The position numbers were made by a program, and so were the translations under genes. Positions 1 through 6,363 of a DNA stretch of 7,422 nucleotides are shown here, in pieces. Positions within the stretch are counted from its first letter, which is position 1; each line of letters begins with the position of its first letter. The stretch spans positions 1-7,422 of the forward strand of contig JAJYPA010000416.1 in NCBI GenBank assembly GCA_021795795.1, written 5' to 3'. The notes beneath the pieces are model-generated. The model was not told the DNA's origin. It saw nothing but the letters and a program-made list of their open reading frames with translations, and did not search any database. The DNA is from Pseudomonadota bacterium (GTDB lineage: Bacteria; Pseudomonadota; Gammaproteobacteria; Halothiobacillales; Halothiobacillaceae).

Positions 1-1
1 C

Positions 2-145
2 CTGCAACGAACGCTGTATGTTGAAGAAACCCGAACGCGGGTAGCAGATCGCCAAGGGTTGCCACCGGATACCAATGATCGAAATGGCTATGAGGCCTGT
101 TTCCCGAGTGCACCACGTATCTGTGCTCAATATCTCAGTCTATAA
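2..145 (+). CDS. C-terminal tail of an unrecognised upstream gene (partial)
   Basis: An open frame enters from the left edge and runs 47 codons to TAA at 143-145. The peptide is charged at first (it includes TLYVEETRTRVADRQGLPP) and ends YEACFPSAPRICAQYLSL. It looks like the end of a soluble protein rather than random translation, but it is short and I recognise no family. It points the same way as the large gene at 400, with about 250 non-coding bases between, so the two are probably separate transcription units. A palindrome overlaps its stop codon. Chance openness over 144 bases is quite possible, so confidence is low. Confidence 0.3.
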   Translation: MQRTLYVEETRTRVADRQGLPPDTNDRNGYEACFPSAPRICAQYLSL

Positions 146-155
146 AGGTTATAGA
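139..155. repeat. 7-bp perfect inverted repeat at the end of the partial gene
   Basis: TCTATAA (139-145) and TTATAGA (149-155) are perfect reverse complements separated by AGG. The left arm contains the TAA stop of the partial ORF. There is no T-run after it, so it is not a classic rho-independent terminator. The AT-rich arms make a weak hairpin and an operator-like site is as likely. Function is unknown. Confidence 0.3.
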
Positions 156-399
156 GACGGAATAGGTAGGGCAGATCTCTCCACAATATCAAAACTGAAC
201 AGTGCCGGGTTTAGTGGAGCCTTTGCGGTGGGAATGGACACGGACTAAGACACCACATCTGAACGACTAGGAAGCAGCGTTAGCGGTCTTTGCCTTCCAC
301 GTCACATACAAATATTATTCTCAGTCGTATACTGCTGGGAAATAGGCGCTCTTTGAGAAGAGTATTTTCATCTTATGTATGCAGCGTAGGGTATCCACC
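146..399. other. Non-coding stretch upstream of the large orphan gene
   Basis: About 250 bases without a convincing reading frame. It holds three things: the right arm of the palindrome at 139-155, a motif at 196-224 that loosely recalls the terminal repeats of IS3-family elements, and a TATACT hexamer at 328-333 that could be a -10 element for the gene at 400. No transposase reading frame is near, so a complete insertion sequence is absent. Confidence 0.4.
328..333 (+). promoter_or_regulatory. Possible -10 element for the 633-aa gene
   Basis: TATACT at 328-333 matches five of six bases of the sigma-70 -10 consensus and lies about 66 bases before the preferred start at 400, in an AT-rich run. 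No good -35 hexamer sits 16-18 bases upstream, so this promoter is weak, needs an activator, or is a chance match. Confidence 0.25.
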
Positions 400-2301
400 A
401 TGGACTATGACGATCGTTATGCGCGCTGGTCTTATGAGCAACTTTTACTTCAGCAGCCTCATGTAGCATATGAGGGTTTGTGGAGAATTGATTGGCATCA
501 CTTTATAGTCTGTCCTAACTTGGAAACGGCCAAAGCAGCTGATGGAAGCGATCTCGCAACTTGGTTTAATAATAACTGCTGTGTGATTGGTGCCAGAATT
601 GAGATGGTTATCTCATGTCCGCCAGGGGCAGAAAGGGTGCCAGAAAGAACGGCAGAGGATCGTGCAGCATTGATCGGTGCACCGCGAAATCGACGCGATA
701 TTCTTGTCGACATGGGACTTATCCTACCGAAAACTTTTCCTCCTTTCACGATTCGCTTTTCCGACGGCAATGTTGTGCTTGTCACGAAGGAGTGCCTGGA
801 TTTGTCTCAAAAAGAGGAGGCCCATAAAGCATTTTTATCAGTTGGCTATGGAACACTCCGCTTCGATACAGATCCAATCTGGGATAGTGAGAAAGATGAC
901 TTTCGAAATCTCGGAAGACAAGGGGATCTAGATCTTCTCCCTAGTCGTCGCCTGCCAACACGTATTGGCTCCTCATTGCGGTTGTTGTTAGAAGAGGACG
1001 AGGATTTCTGGATCGACAACAGAGATCAGGTTCTAGCCGCTCCATATATGGATCCTAATAGTCTATTGCCTGAAACGTGGCAATCCTCTAAGCATACAAG
1101 CTGTTTTGTAGAAGCTACGGCATTGCCCCCACACAATATTCGGACATATTTGTCTATCTACGATACTGTCCATCTTGCCCTCCCGATAGCTGAACAGTTT
1201 CCGCAGGCTTGTGAAGCCATGGGAGTAACCCCAACGGAACTTCGCAAGTTGGTCGAAATTGGACGACTCAAGATCGTTCTGCCACAGCCATTGGATCGAT
1301 ACCGTCCAGATTGGCTCAGCAATCTGGCGGACAATGCTCCGCACGGGCTGTTGTTCTCACGCCGACTTGCCGCAGCAACCATCGTTGACGCTCGGCGGCG
1401 TATTCCGTTATTGCATCCACCACTGGGACCATCCGATCGCTACTTGCTAGTTCATACACTTCTTGCCAATTCTGGAAAGCTAGTAACAGCTGATAAAGAA
1501 AAGCAGCTTGTTGCTTCACTTAAGTATCTATCCTCGGCATGGGCTCAGACTGAATGGCTAGTCCAGTCACGCGGTGCAATGGGTATCACCACTTTAGGAG
1601 TTGGGGGCCTTTCTGCGACACTATTTGAAGGGGTGACAGGCCGAGATTTGCGACTGGAGTTCTGGAGCGCTGGACTAAAAGTAAGTTGGGCTGCCGCATT
1701 GGGATCACATGCGTTCCCCTTTAAATCCGAAGGCCACAACTATGATGAAACCGCCTATTGTGACTTCGTAGCAAGTGTATATTCTCCGATAAAAAACCTT
1801 AACGTTAGCACCACCGTACCGCCACTTGCATTGACAGCGGTGGAAGATATTTTGGCCATTGACAATGACGTTCCCGTTCTAGATTTTGCGGAAGAGTTCT
1901 CTTCGGTAACGATCCGCCGTTTGCGCGATTTTGTTTTTAATATCAGCAAGGATAATCTTGATAAAGAGTCACTGGATAGCGCTATCCGGTCATTTAACAG
2001 GGAAGTGCGTCACTATGAAAAAAGGGCAGATCGGTTAAAATATGTCGATATTGTTGGATTGTTGGCTGGAGGGCTGACGGCCGCAGGTGCTGTAGTAAAT
2101 CCCGATATAGCACGAATGATCCCACTCGCAGGCCAGATTCTTGGAATTCTTTTGCGAATCGCCGTAGATGAAGCTCCACGCCGTTATGAAGATGCTGGCA
2201 GAATCGTCGATTTCCTGAATGCAGTTCTCGCATTCCAAAGCAATTCAGATGCTGTTCTTGTAGCACGCGCACGAAAAGACGTGGCGGCATTAAAAGCATG
2301 A
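400..2301 (+). CDS. Large orphan protein, 633 aa, function unknown
   Basis: I do not recognise this protein. The ATG at 400 is preferred over the in-frame ATG at 379 because AGGG (388-391) lies 8 bases upstream of 400, while 379 has no well-placed ribosome binding site; using 379 adds 7 residues. Numbering from 400, the first ~230 residues are soluble and acidic in places (LLLEEDEDFW near 196-205). Residues about 275-301 (VTPTELRKLVEIGRLKIVLP) look like a helical, possibly HTH-like segment. Near the C-terminus, about 547-589, lies a glycine-rich hydrophobic stretch (VDIVGLLAGGLTAAGAVV, then IPLAGQILGILLRIA) that could insert in or lie on a membrane. There is no signal peptide, Walker motif or obvious nuclease or protease motif. 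Base composition is AT-richer than genes to the right (48% GC in one sampled line). A three-TM protein follows on the same strand, suggesting a two-gene cassette. Confidence 0.8.
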   Translation: MDYDDRYARWSYEQLLLQQPHVAYEGLWRIDWHHFIVCPNLETAKAADGSDLATWFNNNCCVIGARIEMVISCPPGAERVPERTAEDRAALIGAPRNRRDILVDMGLILPKTFPPFTIRFSDGNVVLVTKECLDLSQKEEAHKAFLSVGYGTLRFDTDPIWDSEKDDFRNLGRQGDLDLLPSRRLPTRIGSSLRLLLEEDEDFWIDNRDQVLAAPYMDPNSLLPETWQSSKHTSCFVEATALPPHNIRTYLSIYDTVHLALPIAEQFPQACEAMGVTPTELRKLVEIGRLKIVLPQPLDRYRPDWLSNLADNAPHGLLFSRRLAAATIVDARRRIPLLHPPLGPSDRYLLVHTLLANSGKLVTADKEKQLVASLKYLSSAWAQTEWLVQSRGAMGITTLGVGGLSATLFEGVTGRDLRLEFWSAGLKVSWAAALGSHAFPFKSEGHNYDETAYCDFVASVYSPIKNLNVSTTVPPLALTAVEDILAIDNDVPVLDFAEEFSSVTIRRLRDFVFNISKDNLDKESLDSAIRSFNREVRHYEKRADRLKYVDIVGLLAGGLTAAGAVVNPDIARMIPLAGQILGILLRIAVDEAPRRYEDAGRIVDFLNAVLAFQSNSDAVLVARARKDVAALKA

Positions 2302-2320
2302 TCCATGGGAAGGTATTATC

Positions 2321-2348
2321 TTAAATTGCAGGATGATGTAGGCATAAT
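2321..2348 (+). promoter_or_regulatory. Possible promoter for the three-TM protein gene
   Basis: TTAAAT (2321-2326) and CATAAT (2343-2348) are separated by 16 bases and resemble a weak -35 with a good (5 of 6) -10 element. They lie in the 113-base gap before the small membrane protein, so that gene may be transcribed on its own as well as by read-through from the large gene. This is a by-eye match only. Confidence 0.3.
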
Positions 2349-2414
2349 ATTGCCACTAATGGACCGGCTTTAATTCCAATCATGTCCGTCACAAAATTGA
2401 GGAGTAAATACTAT

Positions 2415-2855
2415 ATGATGCAGAAAGAAGTAGATGCACAGAAACATATTGAGACATATAAATCATTGATTAGTATATCGGTAGAGCTTTACAAGGCTTT
2501 GCTGCTTCTCAATGGGGGAGGGCTAATCGCGTTGCTAACATATATCGGATCAAGCCATAGCGCGAGAACAATGGGTGCAGCATTTAGTTCATCGATATAT
2601 CTATTTATTTGCGGAATCGCACTGGTTCCAATATCCTTCACCCTTTCTTATGGGGTTCAATTAGGAATATATAAGCGCTTTCTAAACCCGCAGCATAATG
2701 GCACGCGCGATAGAAGGATAGATACACAATATTTCGGCGCAATAATTTTAACAGTTTTATCGATAGCGTGCTTTGTAGCAGGCTCGATGATTGCTGCGCA
2801 TAATTTGTTATTCTTTAAACATCCTCAATGTTTTGTGAATTCGATGCTAAAATAA
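2415..2855 (+). CDS. Small membrane protein with three predicted TM segments
   Basis: A 146-residue protein. The ATG at 2415 is preferred because GGAG (2401-2404) lies 10 bases upstream; an in-frame ATG at 2382 would add 11 residues but has no ribosome binding site. The charged N-terminus (KEVDAQKHIETYK) is followed by three hydrophobic segments at about residues 24-45 (ALLLLNGGGLIALLTYIG), 55-80 and 106-130. A loop of basic and polar residues (YKRFLNPQHNGTRDRRID) joins the second and third segments. I have seen this overall pattern, a polar start followed by LLLNGG and TM helices, in uncharacterised proteins of accessory DNA, but can name no function. It is very AT-rich (33% GC in one sampled line). 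It follows the 633-aa gene and precedes a strong terminator, so the pair looks like one cassette; a membrane effector or anchor role is inference. Confidence 0.75.
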   Translation: MMQKEVDAQKHIETYKSLISISVELYKALLLLNGGGLIALLTYIGSSHSARTMGAAFSSSIYLFICGIALVPISFTLSYGVQLGIYKRFLNPQHNGTRDRRIDTQYFGAIILTVLSIACFVAGSMIAAHNLLFFKHPQCFVNSMLK

Positions 2856-2892
2856 TCTTTACCAACAGTAACGCTGCGATCCTATGCTTTTT

Positions 2893-2911
2893 GAAGCCAC
2901 GCTTCTTTTTT
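2893..2911 (+). terminator. Rho-independent terminator
   Basis: GAAGC (2893-2897), a CAC loop and GCTTC (2901-2905) form a perfect 5-bp hairpin followed directly by six T residues (2906-2911). It lies 38 bases after the stop of the membrane protein and before the converging minus-strand operon. The T-run is only on the plus strand, so it ends plus-strand transcription. Confidence 0.75.
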
Positions 2912-2928
2912 GAAGGTAAGCGGAGGTC

Positions 2929-3099
2929 TCATGGTTTCTTTTGTGAATGACCGCTTTCAGTCTTGAACTGCCGTTCAAGCTGGCCCCGACTACCAGCGGT
3001 TTTACCACCGATCATGCGGCATGGAGCAGTCCGATTCAACGATGGCGCCAAGTCTTCGGTGTGTGCATCCTTTTTCAAGGCATTGCGGTCGTCAGGCAT
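2929..3099 (-). CDS. Small basic hydrophilic ORF, 56 aa, last gene of HIRAN operon
   Basis: Starts at ATG 3099. The upstream bases on the minus strand read GAGGGAAGGAGG directly before the ATG; the first GAGG is 8 bases away, a good spacing. In-frame ATG 3123 or TTG 3126 would add 8 or 9 residues but have weaker ribosome binding sites. The peptide begins MPDDRNALKKDAHTEDLAP, is rich in Lys, Arg, Gly and Ser, and ends SGHSQKKP. It has no hydrophobic segment and no family I recognise. It starts 50 bases after the HIRAN gene's stop on the same strand and is probably co-transcribed. It could be an unstructured nucleic-acid-binding peptide or a non-gene; the ribosome binding site is the main support. 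Confidence 0.35.
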   Translation of the reverse strand: MPDDRNALKKDAHTEDLAPSLNRTAPCRMIGGKTAGSRGQLERQFKTESGHSQKKP

Positions 3100-3149
3100 C
3101 CTCCTTCCCTCTGGGCTCCACATCAATCAGATTCTGGAGCAACCACCCT

Positions 3150-3455
3150 TCATAGCCAAAATACCACAACTTTCCGTGGCTTCTCACCTTTTCTGCGGAT
3201 GCGTTGCTCGATGTGCCCCGTGATCTCTCCCCCAGCGTCAAGCTTTTGCAGTACGGCATCACGGTTGCCGTCTTTACGATAAAGCCAACCTATGGGCGTT
3301 TTCGGGTGTCCACCAAGCCAGATTCCCACGGCATCCCGATCATAGGGATTGCCGGTATCCCGAGCAATCCGAACCTGGTTATCCGAAGGGATACCGGACA
3401 GGCCAGAGGCTTCAGGGAACTCCTGATTAAACGCAAGATTTGATAGTCGTCGCAT
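3150..3455 (-). CDS. Stand-alone HIRAN-like domain protein
   Basis: A 101-residue protein that is almost entirely one HIRAN-like domain. The signature is RDTGNPYDRDAVGIW (about residues 32-46), matching the family's N-P-Y-D-x-x-A core, followed by PIGWLYR (54-60) and AVLQKLDAGGEITGHIE (67-83), which match the family's glycine-tyrosine/tryptophan strand and later helix. HIRAN domains (PF08797) bind DNA ends or stalled-fork structures in Rad5/HLTF-type helicases, and in bacteria occur alone or fused to nucleases and helicases. Here there is no catalytic domain, so a DNA-recognition or adaptor role is likely. The tail is basic (RIRRKGEKPRK). The ATG at 3455 follows the TAA of the 40-aa ORF by two bases, so translation is probably coupled. 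No ATG, GTG or TTG lies further upstream in this frame before a stop. Confidence 0.7.
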   Translation of the reverse strand: MRRLSNLAFNQEFPEASGLSGIPSDNQVRIARDTGNPYDRDAVGIWLGGHPKTPIGWLYRKDGNRDAVLQKLDAGGEITGHIEQRIRRKGEKPRKVVVFWL

Positions 3456-3457
3456 GG

Positions 3458-3580
3458 TTACAAGCCGTAGTGGTTTGCTGTACTGGTCACAGTAGTGTTC
3501 GCCCTGGTCTCGTTGCAGTCCAATATTGCTTGTCGGCGTTCTGCCATTTGTAGAGCGGTGATGAAAGTACCTTGGAACAT
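3458..3580 (-). CDS. Short ORF, 40 aa, leading the HIRAN operon
   Basis: A short minus-strand ORF from ATG 3580 to TAA 3458-3460. It has one of the best ribosome binding sites in the window: GGAGG, 8 bases before the ATG. The peptide begins MFQGTFITALQMAERRQAIL and ends TSTANHYGL. Its stop is two bases before the HIRAN start (TAACCATG), the usual spacing for translational coupling. An in-frame ATG five codons upstream overlaps the GGAGG and is less likely. I recognise no family. It may be a real small protein or a leader peptide that drives translation of the HIRAN gene. The HIRAN frame is also open across this stretch but lacks a start codon. Confidence 0.5.
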   Translation of the reverse strand: MFQGTFITALQMAERRQAILDCNETRANTTVTSTANHYGL

Positions 3581-3610
3581 TGAGTTGTCCTCCATATCAG
3601 AAACCGTTTG

Positions 3611-3669
3611 GGTATAGATCGAAGGAGTGGGAGATAAATACGGGGAATCACCCGCGCCTGATCTATACC
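3611..3669. promoter_or_regulatory. Nested inverted repeat in a divergent promoter region
   Basis: GGTATAGATC (3611-3620) and GATCTATACC (3660-3669) are perfect 10-bp reverse complements 39 bases apart. Inside them CGGG (3641-3644) and CCCG (3651-3654) form a smaller hairpin. The structure lies between the minus-strand operon starting at 3580 and the plus-strand gene starting at 3697, where a shared operator would be expected. As RNA on the plus strand it would be a leader structure just upstream of the 3697 ribosome binding site. Either operator or leader RNA is possible. Confidence 0.4.
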
Positions 3670-3696
3670 GGACAAGAACCCAGAAAGGGAGTGGTG

Positions 3697-3867
3697 ATGA
3701 ACTACAAAGAAATCGAAGCGCCCGACGAACTGCTTTGCGGGGCGGCGTTTATCGAGGACGGGGCGCCGGACCTGCTTATCGCTGCAGCCTGGGCTATAAA
3801 TGGCTATCGCCACCCGGTTGACCATTTGCAGAATGCAGAGCCAGAGGAAGATATTGAAGATGAGTGA
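3697..3867 (+). CDS. Small acidic protein, 56 aa, unknown
   Basis: The ATG at 3697 has GGGAG (3687-3691) five bases upstream. The product begins MNYKEIEAPDELLCGAAFIE, continues through a mildly hydrophobic middle (PDLLIAAAWAING) and ends in an acidic run (NAEPEEDIEDE). I recognise no family. The frame is open upstream to 3580, but that part lacks a better start and overlaps the inverted repeat. The last codons overlap the next gene (ATGAGTGA: start at 3860, stop ending at 3867), a strong sign that both are real and translationally coupled. The highly acidic tail recalls small accessory or partner proteins, but its function is not known. Confidence 0.55.
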   Translation: MNYKEIEAPDELLCGAAFIEDGAPDLLIAAAWAINGYRHPVDHLQNAEPEEDIEDE

Positions 3868-4384
3868 TGCAACTCTCAACACAATCCCGCAAGACTTGGG
3901 GAAAGAGCTTGAAATGTTGGCCGACCTGCTTCCAGTGCAAGCTCCATTGCCCTACGAAAAGGCGAGGCTCTTGGTGTTATCTTGGACGCGCCTCGGCGAG
4001 GACGCTCTAGGCTGGGCTGGGGCGAATCTGGTTATCAAGATAGATCCTGACCCATACGAATCCCGAGGCCGGGCATACGGTTCCACGCCTGCGCAACCGG
4101 TGAACAGATCGGTTGCGCTTTGGCAGCCATTCACACCGAAGCGCTGGCGTGCGCATGGAACAGAGGTGAGCCTGTTCGACCTGGCTGTCTATTTGAAGCT
4201 GAAGCTGGGGACGTGGGGCACCACTCCAATAGCCCGTCGGCGGCATGTTACTAAAGATCGGCTGAATGGCCTTGGACTTGGATGTCAGATTCATCCCGCG
4301 CACTCAACTGCCTCGATATTCCTGTGCGGTGATCGATCGCTGCTGGAGATCGTCGAAACGGATCTGGCGGACCAGATCAAATAA
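3860..4384 (+). CDS. Hypothetical protein, 174 aa, probably cut short by a stop codon
   Basis: The ATG at 3860 has GAGG (3843-3847 region) about 13 bases upstream and overlaps the end of the 56-aa gene by 8 bases. The longer frame from 3800 is not used because it would overlap that gene deeply. The product is soluble, starts MSDATLNTIPQDLGKELEML and has a middle rich in aromatic and basic residues (VALWQPFTPKRWRAHG, about 85-100). It then reads SLFDLAVYLKLKLGTWGTTP (about 104-123). I recognise no domain. The frame ends ...ETDLADQIK then TAA. The same frame continues with coding-like sequence to 4618, so this may be the N-terminal two thirds of a protein of about 252 residues. Confidence 0.65.
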   Translation: MSDATLNTIPQDLGKELEMLADLLPVQAPLPYEKARLLVLSWTRLGEDALGWAGANLVIKIDPDPYESRGRAYGSTPAQPVNRSVALWQPFTPKRWRAHGTEVSLFDLAVYLKLKLGTWGTTPIARRRHVTKDRLNGLGLGCQIHPAHSTASIFLCGDRSLLEIVETDLADQIK

Positions 4385-4618
4385 GACTTCTGGCAGGGCA
4401 TAGAGCGAAGCCTGGCCGAAAGGCTGGGATTAGGCTTGCCGTCCGACGCATTGCCCCTCACCAAGGTTTCGGTGCGGCTGACGCGCGGCCAATACTTGGC
4501 ACGGCTGTCTGTGGACGTCCGCAATGCTGAGGACCTGAACAACTTGGATGACAATCGGTTGCGCCAATGTGTCGGTCCCACTCCGCAGCCTGTTGCGGCC
4601 CACCGGCGACATGATTGA
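4385..4618 (+). pseudogene. In-frame downstream remnant of the 3860 gene
   Basis: Directly after the TAA at 4382-4384 the same frame stays open for 77 codons, beginning DFWQGIERSLAERLGLGLPS and continuing TKVSVRLTRGQYLARLSVDV. Third positions are mostly G or C, and the composition looks like a real protein up to about codon 61. There is no ATG and no ribosome binding site after the TAA (only TTG at 4436), so it does not look like an independent gene. The simplest reading is a nonsense change in one longer gene, for example CAA (Gln) to TAA, giving ...DQIKQDFW.... A rare-start separate gene or a sequencing error are alternatives. The last ~15 codons look less protein-like. Confidence 0.4.
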
Positions 4619-4842
4619 AATACCAAAGTAATGGGGGTATGCCATTCCGATCGTTCGATCTTGCCAATCGTGCTGGGCTTGTGAAATACTATCAGAAAGG
4701 CTTCGGGCAGGAGCCTGCCACCCGTCATAGCAAAGCTGTTGACAGCACTGTCGGAAAACTCCCTCTCTTCCTATGCATGCCATGTTCAGGTTCGAGAAGC
4801 GGCAGACGGGTGACGTTTCGCCATGAACCGGGAGAACTTGTC
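4619..4842 (+). other. Gap before the DUF5623-type gene, with an open but probably untranslated frame
   Basis: This 224-base stretch is open in frame with the next gene from a TTG at 4615, which would add 76 residues. Those residues (for example MPFRSFDLANRAGLVKYYQK, then a Cys/Arg/Ser-rich part) do not resemble the conserved protein start at 4843, and the TTG has no ribosome binding site. It contains a TTGACA hexamer (4739-4744) with no matching -10 box. I read it as non-coding or as degraded sequence. Confidence 0.35.
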
Positions 4843-6159
4843 ATGTCGAGTGAATCCATTCGGCCGTCCACAATGGACGGCATCAAACGCCTCGCGAAAT
4901 CGCTCAAGATCGAGCGAGGAATCCAGCATACGCAGGCCTTGGACGCCGCCGCGCAGGCAGCGGGATTCCAGAACTTCCGTCATGCCGGCAATGTGCTGCG
5001 TGCTGCCCCCCAAACGCAGCGTTCCCGCCCCGGCCACAGTGTCTTCCTAACTTCCTACTGGAAGGATCGCGATGGTGGCGAGACCGGACGCGAGACGCTG
5101 ACCACTTGGCTGTCCGTGCCGTGGGGTGATCTCATCACTCCGCTCCAGTTGCAGAACCATCGCGCACTGGCGGACTTCCATACCGAGGGGCCCGACCATC
5201 TGGCGCGAGAGCACCTGCAGAGTTCGCAGTCGGCAGCTCGGCGCGCGGTCTGCGCGGCCGCACGCGCCCTGCATTTCATGGATGCAACGAAGCTGCGTCC
5301 GTCCAAGAGTTACAGCCGCGCTTTCCCCAGCGGTCGGTCAAGCAACGCAGTTCCTGGCCGAGACCACTACAGCATCTGGTATGACCGCCAGACGAAGCGT
5401 TACCTCTTCGCGGACGAGCCCTATGAGAGCGCTGTTGAGGGCAAGGAGAAGGAGCGCGACACCTGGGCGAAGGAACATGGCTTCACTATCGTCAAGCCTG
5501 AGTGGGCGGGCATGTACGCTCCCGATGTCGGTTCCCGCCTCTACCTAATCGCGGATGAGTCGAAAGGCATTTCGCTGCAACCCATCGCGGCTGCTCTGGA
5601 CAAGCTGCCTTCACCCATTGTCGAAGCCGCATGGGACGGGGAGTCCGCGCCAATGATGCCGTTCTTCGTGAGTCCTGGTGCCATCGTCAAGGCAGCCGCC
5701 ACGAAGGACAAGCCAGAAATGCCACGTAAGTCAGGCGGACAACGCAATTCAGTTGGCTATGTGCAAACCTTCGTTGGTCCGCAGCGCCGTCCGAAGGGCC
5801 GGATGCCGATTGAAACGCATGCGCAAGTCGGTCGGCTGCTGAAGTCGGTGCTGGAGGACACTTACTACCGCAAGGGTGTCTACAACCGCGTCGATGCGAT
5901 TCGCAGCGAACTCGATGAATGGACGCAACGTGAGTACAACCACGCCGAACTTCCAAACGAGCAGTTCTTCGATTTGTACTACAACGAGTCCGGCTCGATG
6001 TTTTCGCGGGCGCTGGCTGAAGCCGAACGCGAGCGCCATGTGCAGAGTCTGGCGCAAGCGAAGATACTCTTGGGCGAGCACTATCCCGACTGCCCGCCGC
6101 TGCGGTCACTGCTGAAGAAGGTGGATGCCGCGATCAAGTCGTTGCAGGACTGGAACTGA
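4843..6159 (+). CDS. DUF5623-type protein of integrative elements, 438 aa
   Basis: The start at ATG 4843 is supported by GGGAG 8 bases upstream and by the conserved-looking N-terminus MSSESIRPSTMDGIKRLAKS. Residues 13-52 contain the block ERGIQHTQALDAAAQAAGFQ followed by NFRHAGNVL, a small helical module I associate with DUF5623 proteins and other accessory-element proteins that share a 'sh/tQALe..A...GF.nw/f' motif. The rest is soluble: an Asp/Trp-rich part (about 68-100), a helical part (120-150), a central region around HYSIWYDRQTKRYLFADEPY (175-194), and a helical C-terminus rich in Ala, Glu and Lys (385-435). There are no membrane segments and no catalytic motif I can name. It is GC-rich (70% in one line), unlike genes left of 3 kb. 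The biochemical function is unknown. The family name is from memory of the N-terminal motif; a homology search would settle it. Confidence 0.7.
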   Translation: MSSESIRPSTMDGIKRLAKSLKIERGIQHTQALDAAAQAAGFQNFRHAGNVLRAAPQTQRSRPGHSVFLTSYWKDRDGGETGRETLTTWLSVPWGDLITPLQLQNHRALADFHTEGPDHLAREHLQSSQSAARRAVCAAARALHFMDATKLRPSKSYSRAFPSGRSSNAVPGRDHYSIWYDRQTKRYLFADEPYESAVEGKEKERDTWAKEHGFTIVKPEWAGMYAPDVGSRLYLIADESKGISLQPIAAALDKLPSPIVEAAWDGESAPMMPFFVSPGAIVKAAATKDKPEMPRKSGGQRNSVGYVQTFVGPQRRPKGRMPIETHAQVGRLLKSVLEDTYYRKGVYNRVDAIRSELDEWTQREYNHAELPNEQFFDLYYNESGSMFSRALAEAERERHVQSLAQAKILLGEHYPDCPPLRSLLKKVDAAIKSLQDWN

Positions 6160-6160
6160 G

Positions 6161-6170
6161 GACCATGGTC
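6161..6170. repeat. 10-bp perfect palindrome after the DUF5623-type gene
   Basis: GACCATGGTC is a perfect palindrome lying one base after the stop codon of the gene ending at 6159. It has no spacer and no T-run, so it is not a terminator. It could be a protein-binding site or chance. Confidence 0.2.
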
Positions 6171-6309
6171 GTTGCTCTTGTATACCAGCCCGCCGCGCGC
6201 GTGCTGCGGCAGGTGACTATAACGTAAGCGGGTAAGGTCCGAGCGAGCGCTAGGCTTCGATCTGCTGCCGAATCGCGCAATTCTGGGACGGCGGCGGTCC
6301 GGCTGACCG

Positions 6310-6349
6310 TCTGTCCTTAAATAATTTGTGACAAGACTTGATAGGGTGC
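6310..6349 (+). promoter_or_regulatory. Likely promoter and ribosome binding region of the toxin-antitoxin pair
   Basis: The AT-rich run TTAAATAATTT (6317-6327) is the only such run between the DUF5623-type gene and the toxin and could hold the -10 element; no good -35 is visible. AGGG (6343-6346) follows and would be 7 bases from a lost ATG at 6354 (see the toxin entry). The 12-mer TTGATAGGGTGC here recurs at 7250-7261 before the VapB-like gene. Confidence 0.3.
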
Positions 6350-6363
6350 GGAAATCGCGCACT

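Noticed and set aside
2947..3282. Plus-strand open frame of 111 codons opposite the HIRAN gene
   Set aside because: It is antisense to the HIRAN gene, has no ribosome binding site and has a Ser/Pro/Cys-rich composition typical of a shadow frame.
3487..3882. Minus-strand open frame of 131 codons with a hydrophobic start
   Set aside because: It overlaps the 40-aa ORF in another frame and is antisense to the 3697 gene and the divergent control region; the ribosome binding site and coupling evidence favour the other genes.
4739..4752. TTGACA hexamer with a short palindrome GACAG-CA-CTGTC
   Set aside because: No -10 box lies at a suitable distance, and 5-bp arms are expected by chance in a window of this size. 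It is also not a LexA-type CTGT-N8-ACAG site.
4291..4783. Long minus-strand frames (145 and 117 codons)
   Set aside because: They lie opposite the 3860-4618 frame, whose third positions are GC-biased in the plus direction; these are shadows.
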